This document shows, one piece after another, positions 28,703 through 36,897 of a stretch of 64,000 nucleotides of DNA. The stretch covers positions 62,001 to 126,000 of the forward strand of contig CAVPLH010000007.1 in NCBI GenBank assembly GCA_963705955.1. Reading direction: 5' to 3'. A program made the position numbers and the translations under genes. The DNA comes from WHSW01 sp963705955 (GTDB taxonomy: Bacteria > Actinomycetota > Thermoleophilia > Solirubrobacterales > 70-9). The stretch's first letter is position 1. Every line of letters begins with the position of its first letter. Under the pieces are notes generated by a model. That model did not search any database, was not told the DNA's origin, and saw nothing but the letters and a program-made list of their open reading frames with translations.

Positions 28703-30970
28703 CTAGGCCGCGGGCGCGCCGGCCGGCTCGCGGTCGGCCGCCGTGACCTCGACCGGGATCCCGTTGAGGACGGCGTTCCCGGACGGGACGTCGACCTCGA
28801 CCGGCGCCAGCAGGTTCGAGTTGACCCCCGCGTGCTCGGTCGCGACGCCGAGCCGCGCGCCGGGGGCGTCGTGGCCCCAGCCGTGCGGGATCGAGACGAC
28901 GCCGGGCATGATCTCGTCGGTGATCTCGACCGGGGCGACGAGCTCGCCGACGCTCGATCCGACCCTGGCGCGGCCGCCTTCGACGAGGCCGAGCCGCTCG
29001 GCGTCGGCCGGGCTCACCTGGACCGTGCAGCGGTCCTTGCCCTTGACCAGCGCCGGCAGGTTGTGCATCCAGGAGTTGTTGGAGCGAAGCTGGCGGCGCC
29101 CGATCAGGACCATCTGGCCGTTGGCCGGCGAGCCGAGCTCGGCTTCGAGGCGCGGGACGTCGGCGACGATCTCCGGCGGCGCCAGCTCGATCTTCCCGGA
29201 GGGCGTGCGGAGGACGCCCGGAAGCCGCGGGCGCATCGCCCCGCCGTCGAAGCCGTGCGGGCTCTGCTCGAGCTTCGCGAGCGTCAGCCCGTCGGGGTCG
29301 GCGCCGAACCCGTCGCCGAACGGCCCGGCGCGCAGCATCAAGTCGAGCAGGCGCTCGGGCCCGCGGCGATCGCCGATCTCGGCGAGCAGCTCGTCGGCGT
29401 CTCGTCCCTCGACCGGCGAGCCCGGCAATCCGACCTCACGGCCGGCGACCGTGCGGACGACGAGCTCGTCGAGGGCTTCGATGTCCGCCTCCGGTCCCTG
29501 ACCGGCGACGATCCCCGTGAGGCGAAGGATCACCTCCCATTCGTCGGGCTGGTCGGCGGCGCGCGGCAGGATCGGGGGCGAGTAGTTGGCGACGCTGCGG
29601 ACTGCGAGCTGGTAGAGCGCGGTGTCGTAGTGAGCCTTCGCGAGCGGTTCCGGCGCCGGCAGGATGACGTCGGCGCGGCTGCTCGTCTCGTTGACATAGA
29701 TGTCGATCGAGACGATGAAATCGAGCGTCTCCACCGCTTCCGCCAGGGCCCCGGCGTCGGGCGTCGAGACGAGCGGGTTGCCGGCGATCGTGACCAGGGC
29801 GCGGACCTGACCGTCGCCCGGCGTCGTGATCTCCTCGGCCAGCCCGGCGACGGGCAGTTCGCCGAGCACCTCGGGGCGTCCCGCGACCCGGCTCTCCCAG
29901 CGCCCGATCCTCACACCCTTGCCGACCGGGCCGGTGCCGGACGAGTTGCGCTGGCCCGCGGCGGCGAGCGGGAACATCGCCCCGCCCTCGCGATCGAGGT
30001 TGCCGGTCAGGTAGTTGAGCACGTCGACCAGCCAGCTGGCGACCGTTCCGAACCGCTGCGTCGTGGTGCCGATCCGTCCGTAGACCGCCGCCCGGTCGGC
30101 GGCCGCGAGCTCGGCCGCCATGCGGCGGATCTCGACGGCGTCGATTCCGCACACGGGCGCGACGGCCTCCGGGGCGAACGGCTGCGCGAGCTCGCCGATT
30201 CGCTCGGCTCCGACGGCGTGCTCGGCGAGCGGGCCCGGCTCCGCGAGGCCCTCGGCGAGCAGCGTGTTGGCGATCGCGAACAGCAGCAGCGCGTCGGTAC
30301 CGGGGCGGATGAAGTGGTGCTCGGAGGCCTCGCGGGCGGTACGGCTGCGGCGTGGATCGATGACGACGACCTTGCCGCCGCGCTCGCGGATCGCGCGGAT
30401 GCGGCCGCGCATGTCGGGCGCTGTCAGCAGCGACCCGTTGGAGACGAGCGGGTTGGCGCCGAGGATCAGCAGGTGGTCGGTACGGTCGACGTCGGGGATC
30501 GGCACGCTGAGCCCGGCGCCGAACATCAGCCCGGCGGAGACCTGCTTCGGCATCTGATCGACCGTCGACGCCGAGTAGATGTTCTTCGAGCCGAGCGCCT
30601 TCAGGAACGCCGTCCCGTAGAGGGTCGGCCCGAGGCTGTGGGCGGCCGGGTTGCCGACGTAGACGGCGACCGCGTCGCGGCCGCCCTCGGCGAGCACCCG
30701 CGAGAGCCCGGCGTCGATCGCCGCGAATGCCTCCTCCCAGCTCGCCTCGACCAGCTCGCCGTCGCGGCGGATCAGCGGCCGCGTGAGCCGGTCTGGATCA
30801 TCGTGGAGCTGCTTCAGACCCTGCGACTTCGGGCACAGAAAGCCGCCGCTGAAGACATCCCGCTCGTCGCCGCGCACCGATACGACCTCGTCGCCGCGCA
30901 CGGTCACCGCGAGGCCGCAGGTCGCCTCGCAGAAGGGACAGGTGCGGAAGTGGACCGTCTCGGTCGCCAC
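28703..30970 (-). CDS. Molybdopterin-dependent oxidoreductase (formate-dehydrogenase/nitrate-reductase family)
   Basis: About 755 residues. The N-terminal 4Fe-4S site is C-x2-C-x3-C in TCPFCEATCGL with the fourth Cys in GGFLCPKSQG. Molybdopterin-domain motifs follow: HLLILGANPLVSNGS, KVVVIDPRRSRTA, VYGRIGTTTQRFG and, in the C-terminal cap, MVLIGRRQLRSNNSWMHNLP. It transfers two electrons between a substrate and an electron partner via Mo/W-bis-MGD. There is no neighbouring Fe-S or membrane subunit and no TAT signal, so it appears to be a cytosolic orphan. GTG at 30970 gives the conventional N-terminus; the frame runs farther upstream without support. Confidence 0.87.
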   Translation of the reverse strand: MATETVHFRTCPFCEATCGLAVTVRGDEVVSVRGDERDVFSGGFLCPKSQGLKQLHDDPDRLTRPLIRRDGELVEASWEEAFAAIDAGLSRVLAEGGRDAVAVYVGNPAAHSLGPTLYGTAFLKALGSKNIYSASTVDQMPKQVSAGLMFGAGLSVPIPDVDRTDHLLILGANPLVSNGSLLTAPDMRGRIRAIRERGGKVVVIDPRRSRTAREASEHHFIRPGTDALLLFAIANTLLAEGLAEPGPLAEHAVGAERIGELAQPFAPEAVAPVCGIDAVEIRRMAAELAAADRAAVYGRIGTTTQRFGTVASWLVDVLNYLTGNLDREGGAMFPLAAAGQRNSSGTGPVGKGVRIGRWESRVAGRPEVLGELPVAGLAEEITTPGDGQVRALVTIAGNPLVSTPDAGALAEAVETLDFIVSIDIYVNETSSRADVILPAPEPLAKAHYDTALYQLAVRSVANYSPPILPRAADQPDEWEVILRLTGIVAGQGPEADIEALDELVVRTVAGREVGLPGSPVEGRDADELLAEIGDRRGPERLLDLMLRAGPFGDGFGADPDGLTLAKLEQSPHGFDGGAMRPRLPGVLRTPSGKIELAPPEIVADVPRLEAELGSPANGQMVLIGRRQLRSNNSWMHNLPALVKGKDRCTVQVSPADAERLGLVEGGRARVGSSVGELVAPVEITDEIMPGVVSIPHGWGHDAPGARLGVATEHAGVNSNLLAPVEVDVPSGNAVLNGIPVEVTAADREPAGAPAA

Positions 30971-31038
30971 TCCGAGCAGCGTAACGGTGCAGCCCTCGAG
31001 GCGCGGGGATAAGGGACGGGACCTGTCGCCCACGGCCG

Positions 31039-31965
31039 CTAACCGTCGGCGGCGGCCAGCGCGGCGCCCCAGAGGATGTCGTGCTCGGAGACCTCGAGCT
31101 CGTTGAGGCCGAAGGCGCGCATCACCTGGATCAGGATCACGACCCCGGCGACGATCGTCGGCGCCCGACCCTCGTGCAGCCCGACGACCTCGAGGCGCTC
31201 CGTGAGCGGCATCGAAGCGAGCTCCGAGCACATGCGCTGAATCGAGCCCAGCGAGAGCCGGTAGCCGTGGACCAGCCTCGGGTCGTACGGATCGAGCCGC
31301 TGCTCGATCGCGGCCAGCGACGTCGGGGTGCCGGCGACGCCGATGCCCTCGTTGGCGACCGCCAGCGCCGACCCCTCGAGCGACTCGTCGATCAGCTGGC
31401 GGACGTCGTTCGCGAGCTCCTCGAGCTCGGCGGCCTCGGGCGGGTCGTGGGTGACGTAGCGCTCGGTATGGCGGACCGTGCCCGCCTGCAGCGAGGCATA
31501 GAAGCCGACCTCGTCGCCGTCGCCGATCACGAGCTCGGTCGAGCCGCCGCCGATGTCGACGACGAGCGTCTTCGACGCCGGCGGGCGCTGGGCGGTCGCG
31601 CCGAGGTAGGTCAGCCGTGCCTCCTCGGCCCCGTCGACGATCCTCGCGTCGAGCGCGAACCGCTCCCGCAGCTCGGCCAGGAACATCGATGAGTTCTCCG
31701 CGTCGCGGACGGCGCTGGTCGCGATCGCGCTCACCCGCTCGACGTCCAGCTTCTCGTAGAGCGAGATGTAGGAGGCGACCGCCGCGCAGACCTCCTCGAT
31801 CGCCTCGGCGGCGAGCTGGCCCGAGGTGTCGACGCCGCGCCCGAGCCGGGTCACGGTCGAGCGGCGCTCGACCTCGACGACGCTGCCCTCGGCGACGTCC
31901 GCGACGAGCAGCCTCGTCGAGTTCGTCCCCATGTCGACGACGGCAACTCGCAACCCGGGCGCCAT
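31039..31965 (-). CDS. Ppx/GppA exopolyphosphatase/guanosine pentaphosphatase
   Basis: 308 residues of the ASKHA fold. Phosphate 1 is VVDMGTNSTRLLVADV, phosphate 2 VVDIGGGSTELVIGD, and the acidic residue loop is EGIGVAGTPTSLAAIEQ. It hydrolyses polyphosphate or pppGpp and thereby links phosphate stores with the stringent response. It is the short, single-module actinobacterial form that lacks the C-terminal HD domain. The ATG before APGLRVAVVDMG fits the family start. Confidence 0.88.
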   Translation of the reverse strand: MAPGLRVAVVDMGTNSTRLLVADVAEGSVVEVERRSTVTRLGRGVDTSGQLAAEAIEEVCAAVASYISLYEKLDVERVSAIATSAVRDAENSSMFLAELRERFALDARIVDGAEEARLTYLGATAQRPPASKTLVVDIGGGSTELVIGDGDEVGFYASLQAGTVRHTERYVTHDPPEAAELEELANDVRQLIDESLEGSALAVANEGIGVAGTPTSLAAIEQRLDPYDPRLVHGYRLSLGSIQRMCSELASMPLTERLEVVGLHEGRAPTIVAGVVILIQVMRAFGLNELEVSEHDILWGAALAAADG

Positions 31966-32019
31966 CCTAAGCCCCCTCGGGCGGCGGTCCAAGGCCGCCG
32001 GGGCGCGTTCGGCGATCGG

Positions 32020-32892
32020 TTAGCCCGCCCCGGCGGGCCTGGTGCGGTTGATCTCGCGCTCGACGATGCGGTCCATGGCCCGGTCGGGAAGCACGGCGGC
32101 GAGCTTCGCCTGGATCTTCGCCCGGCGGCCGATCAGGTAGCGCGTCTGCGGCTTCGCGGCGGTCAGCGCGTGCTCGACCGCCTTCGCCACCTCCTCGGGC
32201 GCGACCCCGGCCGCCCCGGTCTCGGCCGCGAGCGCCTCGAAGCGATCGAGGCGCTCGGCGTAGGCGGCGTCGATCGACGGGTCGAGGGCCTGGCGGGCGG
32301 CGAGCGCGCCGGCGGTGCTCTTGTCCCAGATCGGGGTCGCGACCGACCCGGGCTCGATGATCGAGACCTCGACTCCGAACGGCCGCATCTCCTGTCGCAG
32401 CGAGTCCCCGATCGCCTCGATCGCGTGCTTGGAGGCGTTGTAGGGAGAGACGAATGGGAGCGCGTTGCGACCCCCGATCGATGACATGAAGACGATCCGC
32501 CCGCGCGCGGCGCGGATCATCGCCAGGAAGGCCTGGGTCACCGCGACCTGGCCGACGACGTTGACCTCGAGCTGGCGGCGCAGCTCGTCGAGCGCGACGC
32601 CCTCGACCGGGGCGGCGACCGCGACCCCGGCGTTGTTGACCAAACCGGCGAGACGCCCGCCGGTCGCCTCCCGCACCCGCTCGGCCGCCGCGGCGATCGC
32701 CTCGCCGTCGGTGACGTCGACGATCAGGGGCTCGAGCCGCGGCGCCGCGGCGCGCAGCGCGTCACCGTCCTCGGCCTTGCGGACCCCGGCGTAGACGGCA
32801 AAGCCGGCGCGGTCGAGCCCGAGCGCGCAGGCGCGGCCGATCCCGGTCGAGCTCCCGGTGACCACGACCGCGCCGCGCCTCAGTCCGGACAT
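32020..32892 (-). CDS. Short-chain dehydrogenase/reductase
   Basis: 290 residues. The cofactor motif is VVTGSSTGIGRACALGL (TGxxxGIG), the NNAG motif is LVNNAGVAVAAP, and the catalytic Ser is in VFMSSIGG with Tyr-x3-Lys in YNASKHAIE. A basic residue after the second strand (VRKAED) suggests NADP(H). The long C-terminal helix after residue 240 resembles retinol-dehydrogenase-like SDRs that act on lipophilic alcohols. The ten-base gap to the MBL-fold gene upstream suggests an operon. Confidence 0.87.
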   Translation of the reverse strand: MSGLRRGAVVVTGSSTGIGRACALGLDRAGFAVYAGVRKAEDGDALRAAAPRLEPLIVDVTDGEAIAAAAERVREATGGRLAGLVNNAGVAVAAPVEGVALDELRRQLEVNVVGQVAVTQAFLAMIRAARGRIVFMSSIGGRNALPFVSPYNASKHAIEAIGDSLRQEMRPFGVEVSIIEPGSVATPIWDKSTAGALAARQALDPSIDAAYAERLDRFEALAAETGAAGVAPEEVAKAVEHALTAAKPQTRYLIGRRAKIQAKLAAVLPDRAMDRIVEREINRTRPAGAG

Positions 32893-32901
32893 CGGCCCAG
32901 C

Positions 32902-33819
32902 CTAGCCTGCGCGAGATGGGGTCGGCTCGAAGCGACGGTCCGTCGAGACGTCGGGTTTGTCCTCCTGAGGCGGACAAACGCTCGGCTGCCGAGCTGAGCG
33001 ACGCGCCTGCTCGCGGTCGAGCTCGACCGGGTCGTGGGCGCAGAACAGGCGGACCTCGTCGCTGTGGTCCCGGGCGAGCTCCCGGAGGCGGTCCTGGTTC
33101 GAGCGCCGGGCTCCGTTGTCGGCTGCCGTCAGCGTCTGCATCGCACGGAGCGCGGGTGGGCAGTACGGCGGGACCTCGATCTCGGCGCGGTGAAAGTAGG
33201 CGTCGCCGCAGTGAAGGATCCAGCCGTCGCCGTCGTGGACCGCGATCGCGGTGTGGCCGCGAGAGTGGCCGATCAGCGGGATCAACAGGATTTCGGGCTC
33301 GATCCCCGGCAGCACCCGGATGCTCTCGAACCCGAGCCAGGTGTCGCCATCGACCTCGTGCGTGACCCAGTTCGGGCCGTGGTCGATGTGACAGCCCCGG
33401 TAGCGGGCGCGGTCGCGCAGGGTGGGGCGGACGGCGGCGTCGTGCTCGGGCTTGAACACGTGGACCTCGGCGTCCGGGAAGTCGGGCAGGCCCCCGGCGT
33501 GGTCGAGGTCGAGGTGGGTGACCGCGATCCGGCGGACATCGGCCGGGTCGTGGCCGAGGGCGCGGATCCGTTCGAGCGCTGTCTCGGCCAGGTCGTCGGT
33601 GGGCCGAAACACCGCGGTGAACGGGACCCCGAGGCGACGGTAGCGGTGGCGGTTGTCCTCGACCCCGAGGCCGGTGTCGATCAGGACCAGCGAGTCGGAG
33701 GTCTCGATCAGCAGGCAGTGACAGACGATCGTCGTCGAGCCGAGTCCGCCCTCGCCGGCGACGAGGCGCTCGCCGTAGGGACACATCGTGCCGCAGTTGA
33801 GGTGGTGGATCGTGGCCAC
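32902..33819 (-). CDS. Metallo-beta-lactamase-fold hydrolase (AHL-lactonase-like)
   Basis: 305 residues. The metal motif is THLDLDHAGGL: the second His of HxHxDH is replaced by Asp, which is known in some lactonase-like members. Further ligands appear in GHSRGHTAIAV (His) and ILHCGDAYFHRAE (Asp) and FCAHDPVE (His). It probably hydrolyses a lactone or ester. The C-terminal 40 residues are low complexity and their DNA contains a palindrome (32955-32979), so the true end may have been extended by a REP-like insertion. It leads an operon with the downstream SDR. Confidence 0.83.
   Translation of the reverse strand: MATIHHLNCGTMCPYGERLVAGEGGLGSTTIVCHCLLIETSDSLVLIDTGLGVEDNRHRYRRLGVPFTAVFRPTDDLAETALERIRALGHDPADVRRIAVTHLDLDHAGGLPDFPDAEVHVFKPEHDAAVRPTLRDRARYRGCHIDHGPNWVTHEVDGDTWLGFESIRVLPGIEPEILLIPLIGHSRGHTAIAVHDGDGWILHCGDAYFHRAEIEVPPYCPPALRAMQTLTAADNGARRSNQDRLRELARDHSDEVRLFCAHDPVELDREQARRSARQPSVCPPQEDKPDVSTDRRFEPTPSRAG
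32955..32979. repeat. Palindrome within the 3' end of the MBL-fold gene
   Basis: GTTTGTCC - 9 bases - GGACAAAC with an inner CCT/AGG pairing. It resembles the palindrome near 3.13 kb (TTTGTC...GAC-AA), so both may be members of a small dispersed hairpin family. Confidence 0.35.
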
Positions 33820-33856
33820 GGCGGCCTACCCTCTCACAGGCGAGCTTCGTCGGCGG

Positions 33857-33889
33857 GTCGCCGAGGACGACTGGAACGTCCTCGGCGAC
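33857..33889. promoter_or_regulatory. Perfect 13-bp hairpin in the MBL/ArsR divergent region
   Basis: GTCGCCGAGGACG - ACTGGAA - CGTCCTCGGCGAC is a perfect 13-bp stem with a 7-base loop. It lies 38-70 bases upstream of the MBL-fold gene start on its leader side, where both flanking genes diverge, so it cannot simply terminate either. An attenuator or RNA-stability element in the MBL leader is one reading. Confidence 0.5.
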
Positions 33890-33945
33890 ACGCGCGGCGA
33901 CACGCGACACCGACATCGGGGCCGCCGGTGGGTAACGGCCATCGC

Positions 33946-33974
33946 TTGACAATCGTGCTCGGTAAGTCTAGGCT
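33946..33974 (+). promoter_or_regulatory. Sigma-70-type promoter of the ArsR gene, near-leaderless
   Basis: A consensus -35 TTGACA (33946-33951), a 17-base spacer and -10 TAGGCT (33969-33974). The expected transcription start is around 33981, only about five bases before the ATG at 33986, so the mRNA would be leaderless or nearly so, as is common in actinobacteria. Confidence 0.7.
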
Positions 33975-33979
33975 TACCG
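33960..33979. promoter_or_regulatory. ArsR operator overlapping the -10 box
   Basis: CGGTAAG - TCTAGG - CTTACCG is a perfect 7-bp inverted repeat that covers the -10 box of the ArsR promoter. Binding there would block polymerase, so autorepression by the ArsR protein encoded just downstream is likely. Confidence 0.65.
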
Positions 33980-33985
33980 TAAGCG

Positions 33986-34300
33986 ATGGCTAACCAAGCC
34001 GATGGACTCACCGCACTGGCCGACCCGACGCGGCGCGCGATCTTCGAGCGCCTCGGGGAGCGCCCGCGCGCGGTCGGGGAGCTCGCCCGCGGGCTGCCGG
34101 TCAGCCGGCCGGCCGTATCGCAGCATCTGAGGGTGCTCAAGGACGCCGGGTTGGTGGTCGACCGGCCGGCGGGCAACCGGCGTATCTACCAACTCGACCC
34201 GGAGGGGGTCGACGGCCTTCGTGAGTACCTCGACCGGTTCTGGAATCGAGCCCTGGCGGCATTCAAGGTGGCCGCCGAGCAACCACCGAAGGAGGTCTGA
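33986..34300 (+). CDS. ArsR-family transcriptional regulator
   Basis: 104 residues. ALADPTRRAIFERLGERPRAVGELARGL is the start of the winged helix (shown in part as ALADPTRRAIFERL), SRPAVSQHLRVLKDAGLV is the recognition helix and GNRRIYQLDPEG the wing. No metal-binding ELCVCD-type motif is present, so it belongs to the group paired with SRPBCC proteins rather than arsenic sensors. Its stop is directly followed by the SRPBCC gene, and it has a strong promoter with an overlapping palindrome. Confidence 0.9.
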   Translation: MANQADGLTALADPTRRAIFERLGERPRAVGELARGLPVSRPAVSQHLRVLKDAGLVVDRPAGNRRIYQLDPEGVDGLREYLDRFWNRALAAFKVAAEQPPKEV

Positions 34301-34780
34301 ATGACCGTAGGAGCAACCGACACCGCAGTCAGCACCTCGATCGTCGTCGAGGCGCCGATCGAGCGCGCGTTCGCGGTCTTCACCGAGGACATCGGCAGCT
34401 GGTGGCCGCCGGATCACCACCTGCTCGAGGCGGAGCTCGCTGAGATGGTGTTCGAAACACACGCGGGCGGTCATGTGCTGGACCGGGGCGTCGACGGCAG
34501 CGAGTGCCGCTGGGCGCGGGTGCTCGTCTACGAGCCCCCGAGCCGGTTCGTGATCAGCTGGGACATCAACACGGCCTGGAAGCTCGAGACCGACCTCGAG
34601 CGGACGAGCGAGGTCGAGGTGCGGTTCGCGCCCGAAGCGCCCGACAGGACCCGGGTCGAGCTCGAGCACCGCAACCTCGACCGCCATGGTGACGGCTGGG
34701 AGCAGATGCGGGACGCGGTCGGCTCCGACGAGGGCTGGCCCGCCGGTCTACGCGCGTTCGCGGCCCGGCTCGAGGGCTGA
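34301..34780 (+). CDS. SRPBCC (AHSA1-like) domain protein
   Basis: 159 residues, helix-grip fold: IVVEAPIERAFAVFTEDIGSWW is the first strand and helix, RWARVLVYEPPSRFVISWDI the central strands, and LEHRNLDRHGDGWEQMRDAV the C-terminal helix. Such proteins bind a hydrophobic ligand in a cavity. ArsR-SRPBCC pairs recur across actinobacteria, where the ArsR protein may respond to the same ligand. The ATG follows the ArsR stop with no gap; AAGGAGG lies seven to eight bases upstream inside the ArsR gene. Confidence 0.85.
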   Translation: MTVGATDTAVSTSIVVEAPIERAFAVFTEDIGSWWPPDHHLLEAELAEMVFETHAGGHVLDRGVDGSECRWARVLVYEPPSRFVISWDINTAWKLETDLERTSEVEVRFAPEAPDRTRVELEHRNLDRHGDGWEQMRDAVGSDEGWPAGLRAFAARLEG

Positions 34781-34790
34781 CCCGCTTCGC

Positions 34791-34817
34791 GGGCGCCCGC
34801 CCGAATGGCGGGCGCCC
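34791..34817. terminator. Bidirectional terminator hairpin
   Basis: GGGCGCCCGCC - CGAAT - GGCGGGCGCCC is a perfect 11-bp stem with a 5-base loop between the convergent SRPBCC and asparaginase genes. There is no T-run, which is usual for actinobacterial terminators. Confidence 0.7.
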
Positions 34818-34828
34818 CACCGCGCGCG

Positions 34829-35845
34829 TCAGCCGTCGTCCTGGCGAAACGCCCAGCGGACCTCGTCGATCGACAGCCCGGCGGCGAGGCAGGCGAGGAG
34901 CTTCATCCGCGCGGCCTGCGGGGATAGAAAGCCGGCGGGGATGATCCCGGTCTCGCGCAGATCGCGCTCCGAGCCGCGGTAGCCGTAGGTCGCGTTCAGG
35001 ATCACGCCGCGCTCGGGCCGGCAGTAGGCGATCACCGGGATCCGCGTCGCCGCGTCGGCCCAGAGCTCGAGCAGCGCCGGCGCCAGGTGCCCGGCGCCGA
35101 GCGTGCCGATCACCGCGCCCTCCGGGTCGGTGTCGAGCGCCGCGCGGGCAAGTGCTCCGTCGTCGCCGGCGACCGTCGGCACGACGATGACGCGGCCGTC
35201 GAGGTGCGGCGGGTCGAGCGGCGGGTTGCGCGGGATCCGCGACCAGATGATCGGATGACCCTCCGTCACCCGCCCGAGCGGCCCGGTCTGGGGCGACGAG
35301 AAGGCGACGAGCGACGTCGTGTCCGTCTTGCGTACGACCCGCGCATGGTGGATCTCGCCGCCGAAGCAGACCAGTACGCCCATCCCGGCCGCTGCCTCGC
35401 TGGCGGCGACGCTGACCGCGTCGACCGCGTTCGCCGGCCCGTCGGCGCCCGGCGCGGAGGCGGGGCGGATCGCCCCGGTGAAGACGATCGGCGCCTCGGC
35501 GTCGTGGACGACGTCGCAGAGCATCGCGGTCTCCTCGAGCGTGTCGGTCCCGTGCGTGACGACGACGCCGATCCCGCGGCGGGCGGCGTCGCGAGCCTCG
35601 CGGCAGATCCGCAGCTGGTCGCCGAGCGTCAGGTGGGCGCTGGGAAGGTTGGAGACCGTGTGCGCCTCGAGCCCGTCGTGCTCGGCGAGGCTCGGGATGC
35701 CGGCGACGAGCCCGTCCGCGTCGAGCTCCGGGGTCGCGCCGGACTCGCCGTTCGAGTCCGCCTCGCCGGTCATCGAGATCGTTCCGCCGGCGGCGAGGAT
35801 GCGGACGTTTCGCGCGCGCCCCTGCGCGCCTTCCCTCACGGTCAC
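34829..35845 (-). CDS. L-asparaginase (type I/II family)
   Basis: 338 residues. The first catalytic Thr is in RILAAGGTISM (about residue 20) and the second site is VVTHGTDTLEETAM (about 110), both diagnostic. The Lys of the triad is in VVRKTDTTSL. It converts asparagine to aspartate and ammonia. No signal peptide is seen, so it is probably cytoplasmic. A GTG at 35845 (VTVREGAQGR) is used as start. Divergent from the GNAT gene with 18 bases between them, so promoters must overlap the coding ends. Confidence 0.9.
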   Translation of the reverse strand: MTVREGAQGRARNVRILAAGGTISMTGEADSNGESGATPELDADGLVAGIPSLAEHDGLEAHTVSNLPSAHLTLGDQLRICREARDAARRGIGVVVTHGTDTLEETAMLCDVVHDAEAPIVFTGAIRPASAPGADGPANAVDAVSVAASEAAAGMGVLVCFGGEIHHARVVRKTDTTSLVAFSSPQTGPLGRVTEGHPIIWSRIPRNPPLDPPHLDGRVIVVPTVAGDDGALARAALDTDPEGAVIGTLGAGHLAPALLELWADAATRIPVIAYCRPERGVILNATYGYRGSERDLRETGIIPAGFLSPQAARMKLLACLAAGLSIDEVRWAFRQDDG

Positions 35846-35863
35846 GCTGCGACGATACCGGTG

Positions 35864-36445
35864 ATGCCCCGGGCACTCGACGATCTCGACCGCTTGCCGA
35901 CGCTGCACACCGAGCGCACCACGCTCCGCCCGCTCGCCGAGGCCGATGCGCCGGCGCTCTTCGAGATCTTTTCCGACCCCGAGGTAATGCGCTATTGGAG
36001 CGAGCCGGCGCACGCCGACGAGCGGCACACCCGCGAGATGATCGCCTCGATCGAGCGCGGCTTCGAGGATCGCTCGGTGCTGCAGTGGGGGATCGAGCGC
36101 ACCGCGGACGGTCGCCTGCTCGGCACCGTGACCTTGATGCCCGCTCCCGGCCAGCCCCGCGCCGAGCTCGGCTTCATCCTCGGCCGCGAGCACTGGGGCC
36201 GCGGCTACGCGGCCGAGGCGCAGCGCGCGGCGATCGACTTCGCCTTCGACGAGCTGGGTCTTCACCGTCTCGAGGCCGACGCGGACCCGGCGAACGCCGC
36301 CTCGGTTCGCTCGCTCGAACGGCTCGGCTTCCGCCGCGAGGGCCTCCTCCGCGAGCGCTGGAAGGTCGAGGGCAAGATCACCGATTCGGCGATCTTCGGA
36401 TTGCTCGCGCGCGACTGGGCGGAGGGCAGGGGCGGCACCGGCTGA
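35864..36445 (+). CDS. GNAT acetyltransferase, RimJ/RimL-like
   Basis: 193 residues. ERTTLRPLAEADAPALFEIFSDPEVMRYW is the typical RimJ/RimL N-terminus (shown in part as RTTLRPLAEADAPALF). Motif A is FILGREHWGRGYAAEAQRAA (its R/Q-x-x-G-x-G/A appears as HWGRGYA), and ADPANAASVRSLERLGFRRE follows. It acetylates an alpha-amine of a protein or a small amine. The ATG at 35864 directly follows a GTG at 35861; either could be used. Confidence 0.87.
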   Translation: MPRALDDLDRLPTLHTERTTLRPLAEADAPALFEIFSDPEVMRYWSEPAHADERHTREMIASIERGFEDRSVLQWGIERTADGRLLGTVTLMPAPGQPRAELGFILGREHWGRGYAAEAQRAAIDFAFDELGLHRLEADADPANAASVRSLERLGFRREGLLRERWKVEGKITDSAIFGLLARDWAEGRGGTG

Positions 36446-36497
36446 TCGGCCCTCGGAAGCTCGAAACCCGCAGCGCGGCGCTAAACTGCGCGTACGC

Positions 36498-36571
36498 CGC
36501 GGGGTGGAGCAGTCAGGTAGCTCGCCGGGCTCATAACCCGGAGGTCGTGGGTTCAAATCCCACCCCCGCTA
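36498..36571 (+). tRNA. Initiator tRNA-fMet (CAT)
   Basis: A cloverleaf of 74 bases. The acceptor stem CGCGGGG pairs with CCCCGCT except position 1-72, where C faces T; a missing first pair is the hallmark of initiator tRNA. The anticodon arm CCGGG-CTCATAA-CCCGG has the three conserved G:C pairs of initiators and anticodon CAT. The T arm is GTGGG-TTCAAAT-CCCAC. CCA is not encoded. A strong terminator follows four bases later. Confidence 0.93.
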
Positions 36572-36574
36572 TGT

Positions 36575-36604
36575 ACGAAAGGCCCGCTCAGGCGGGCCTT
36601 TCGT
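36575..36604 (+). terminator. Intrinsic terminator after tRNA-fMet
   Basis: ACGAAAGGCCCGC - TCAG - GCGGGCCTTTCGT is a perfect 13-bp stem with a 4-base loop immediately after the tRNA gene. Confidence 0.85.
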
Positions 36605-36897
36605 GGTTCTCGGCTCTTGATCTCGATCGAGCGACGCGGTCGAGCTCGACTTGAAGGGGTGGCGACAGCGGCCGAACTCGATGCGGAGCCCCCGCTTCAA
36701 GCACCGCCAAGGTAGCGGCGCCCCCAATCGTCCGAACGATCGACAGCCGCGCGGGCGAGCCCCTGTACGCGGCGCAGCACCTGTGCGGAGGGTCGGAGTC
36801 CGAGCCTCGGCCCCGACCGAGCTTGAGCGCTCGCTGCCGGCGCGCCGCGGCTAGGTCGGCTGGCTGGAGCATGAGTGCCCCCGAGTACTCTGGCCGC

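Noticed and set aside
27710..31012. Plus-strand frame of 1100 codons opposite the methyltransferase and molybdopterin genes
   Set aside because: Antisense shadow; both minus-strand genes have diagnostic motifs.
34829..36556. N-terminal extension of the asparaginase
   Set aside because: The open frame upstream of 35845 is antisense to the GNAT gene and lacks any domain.
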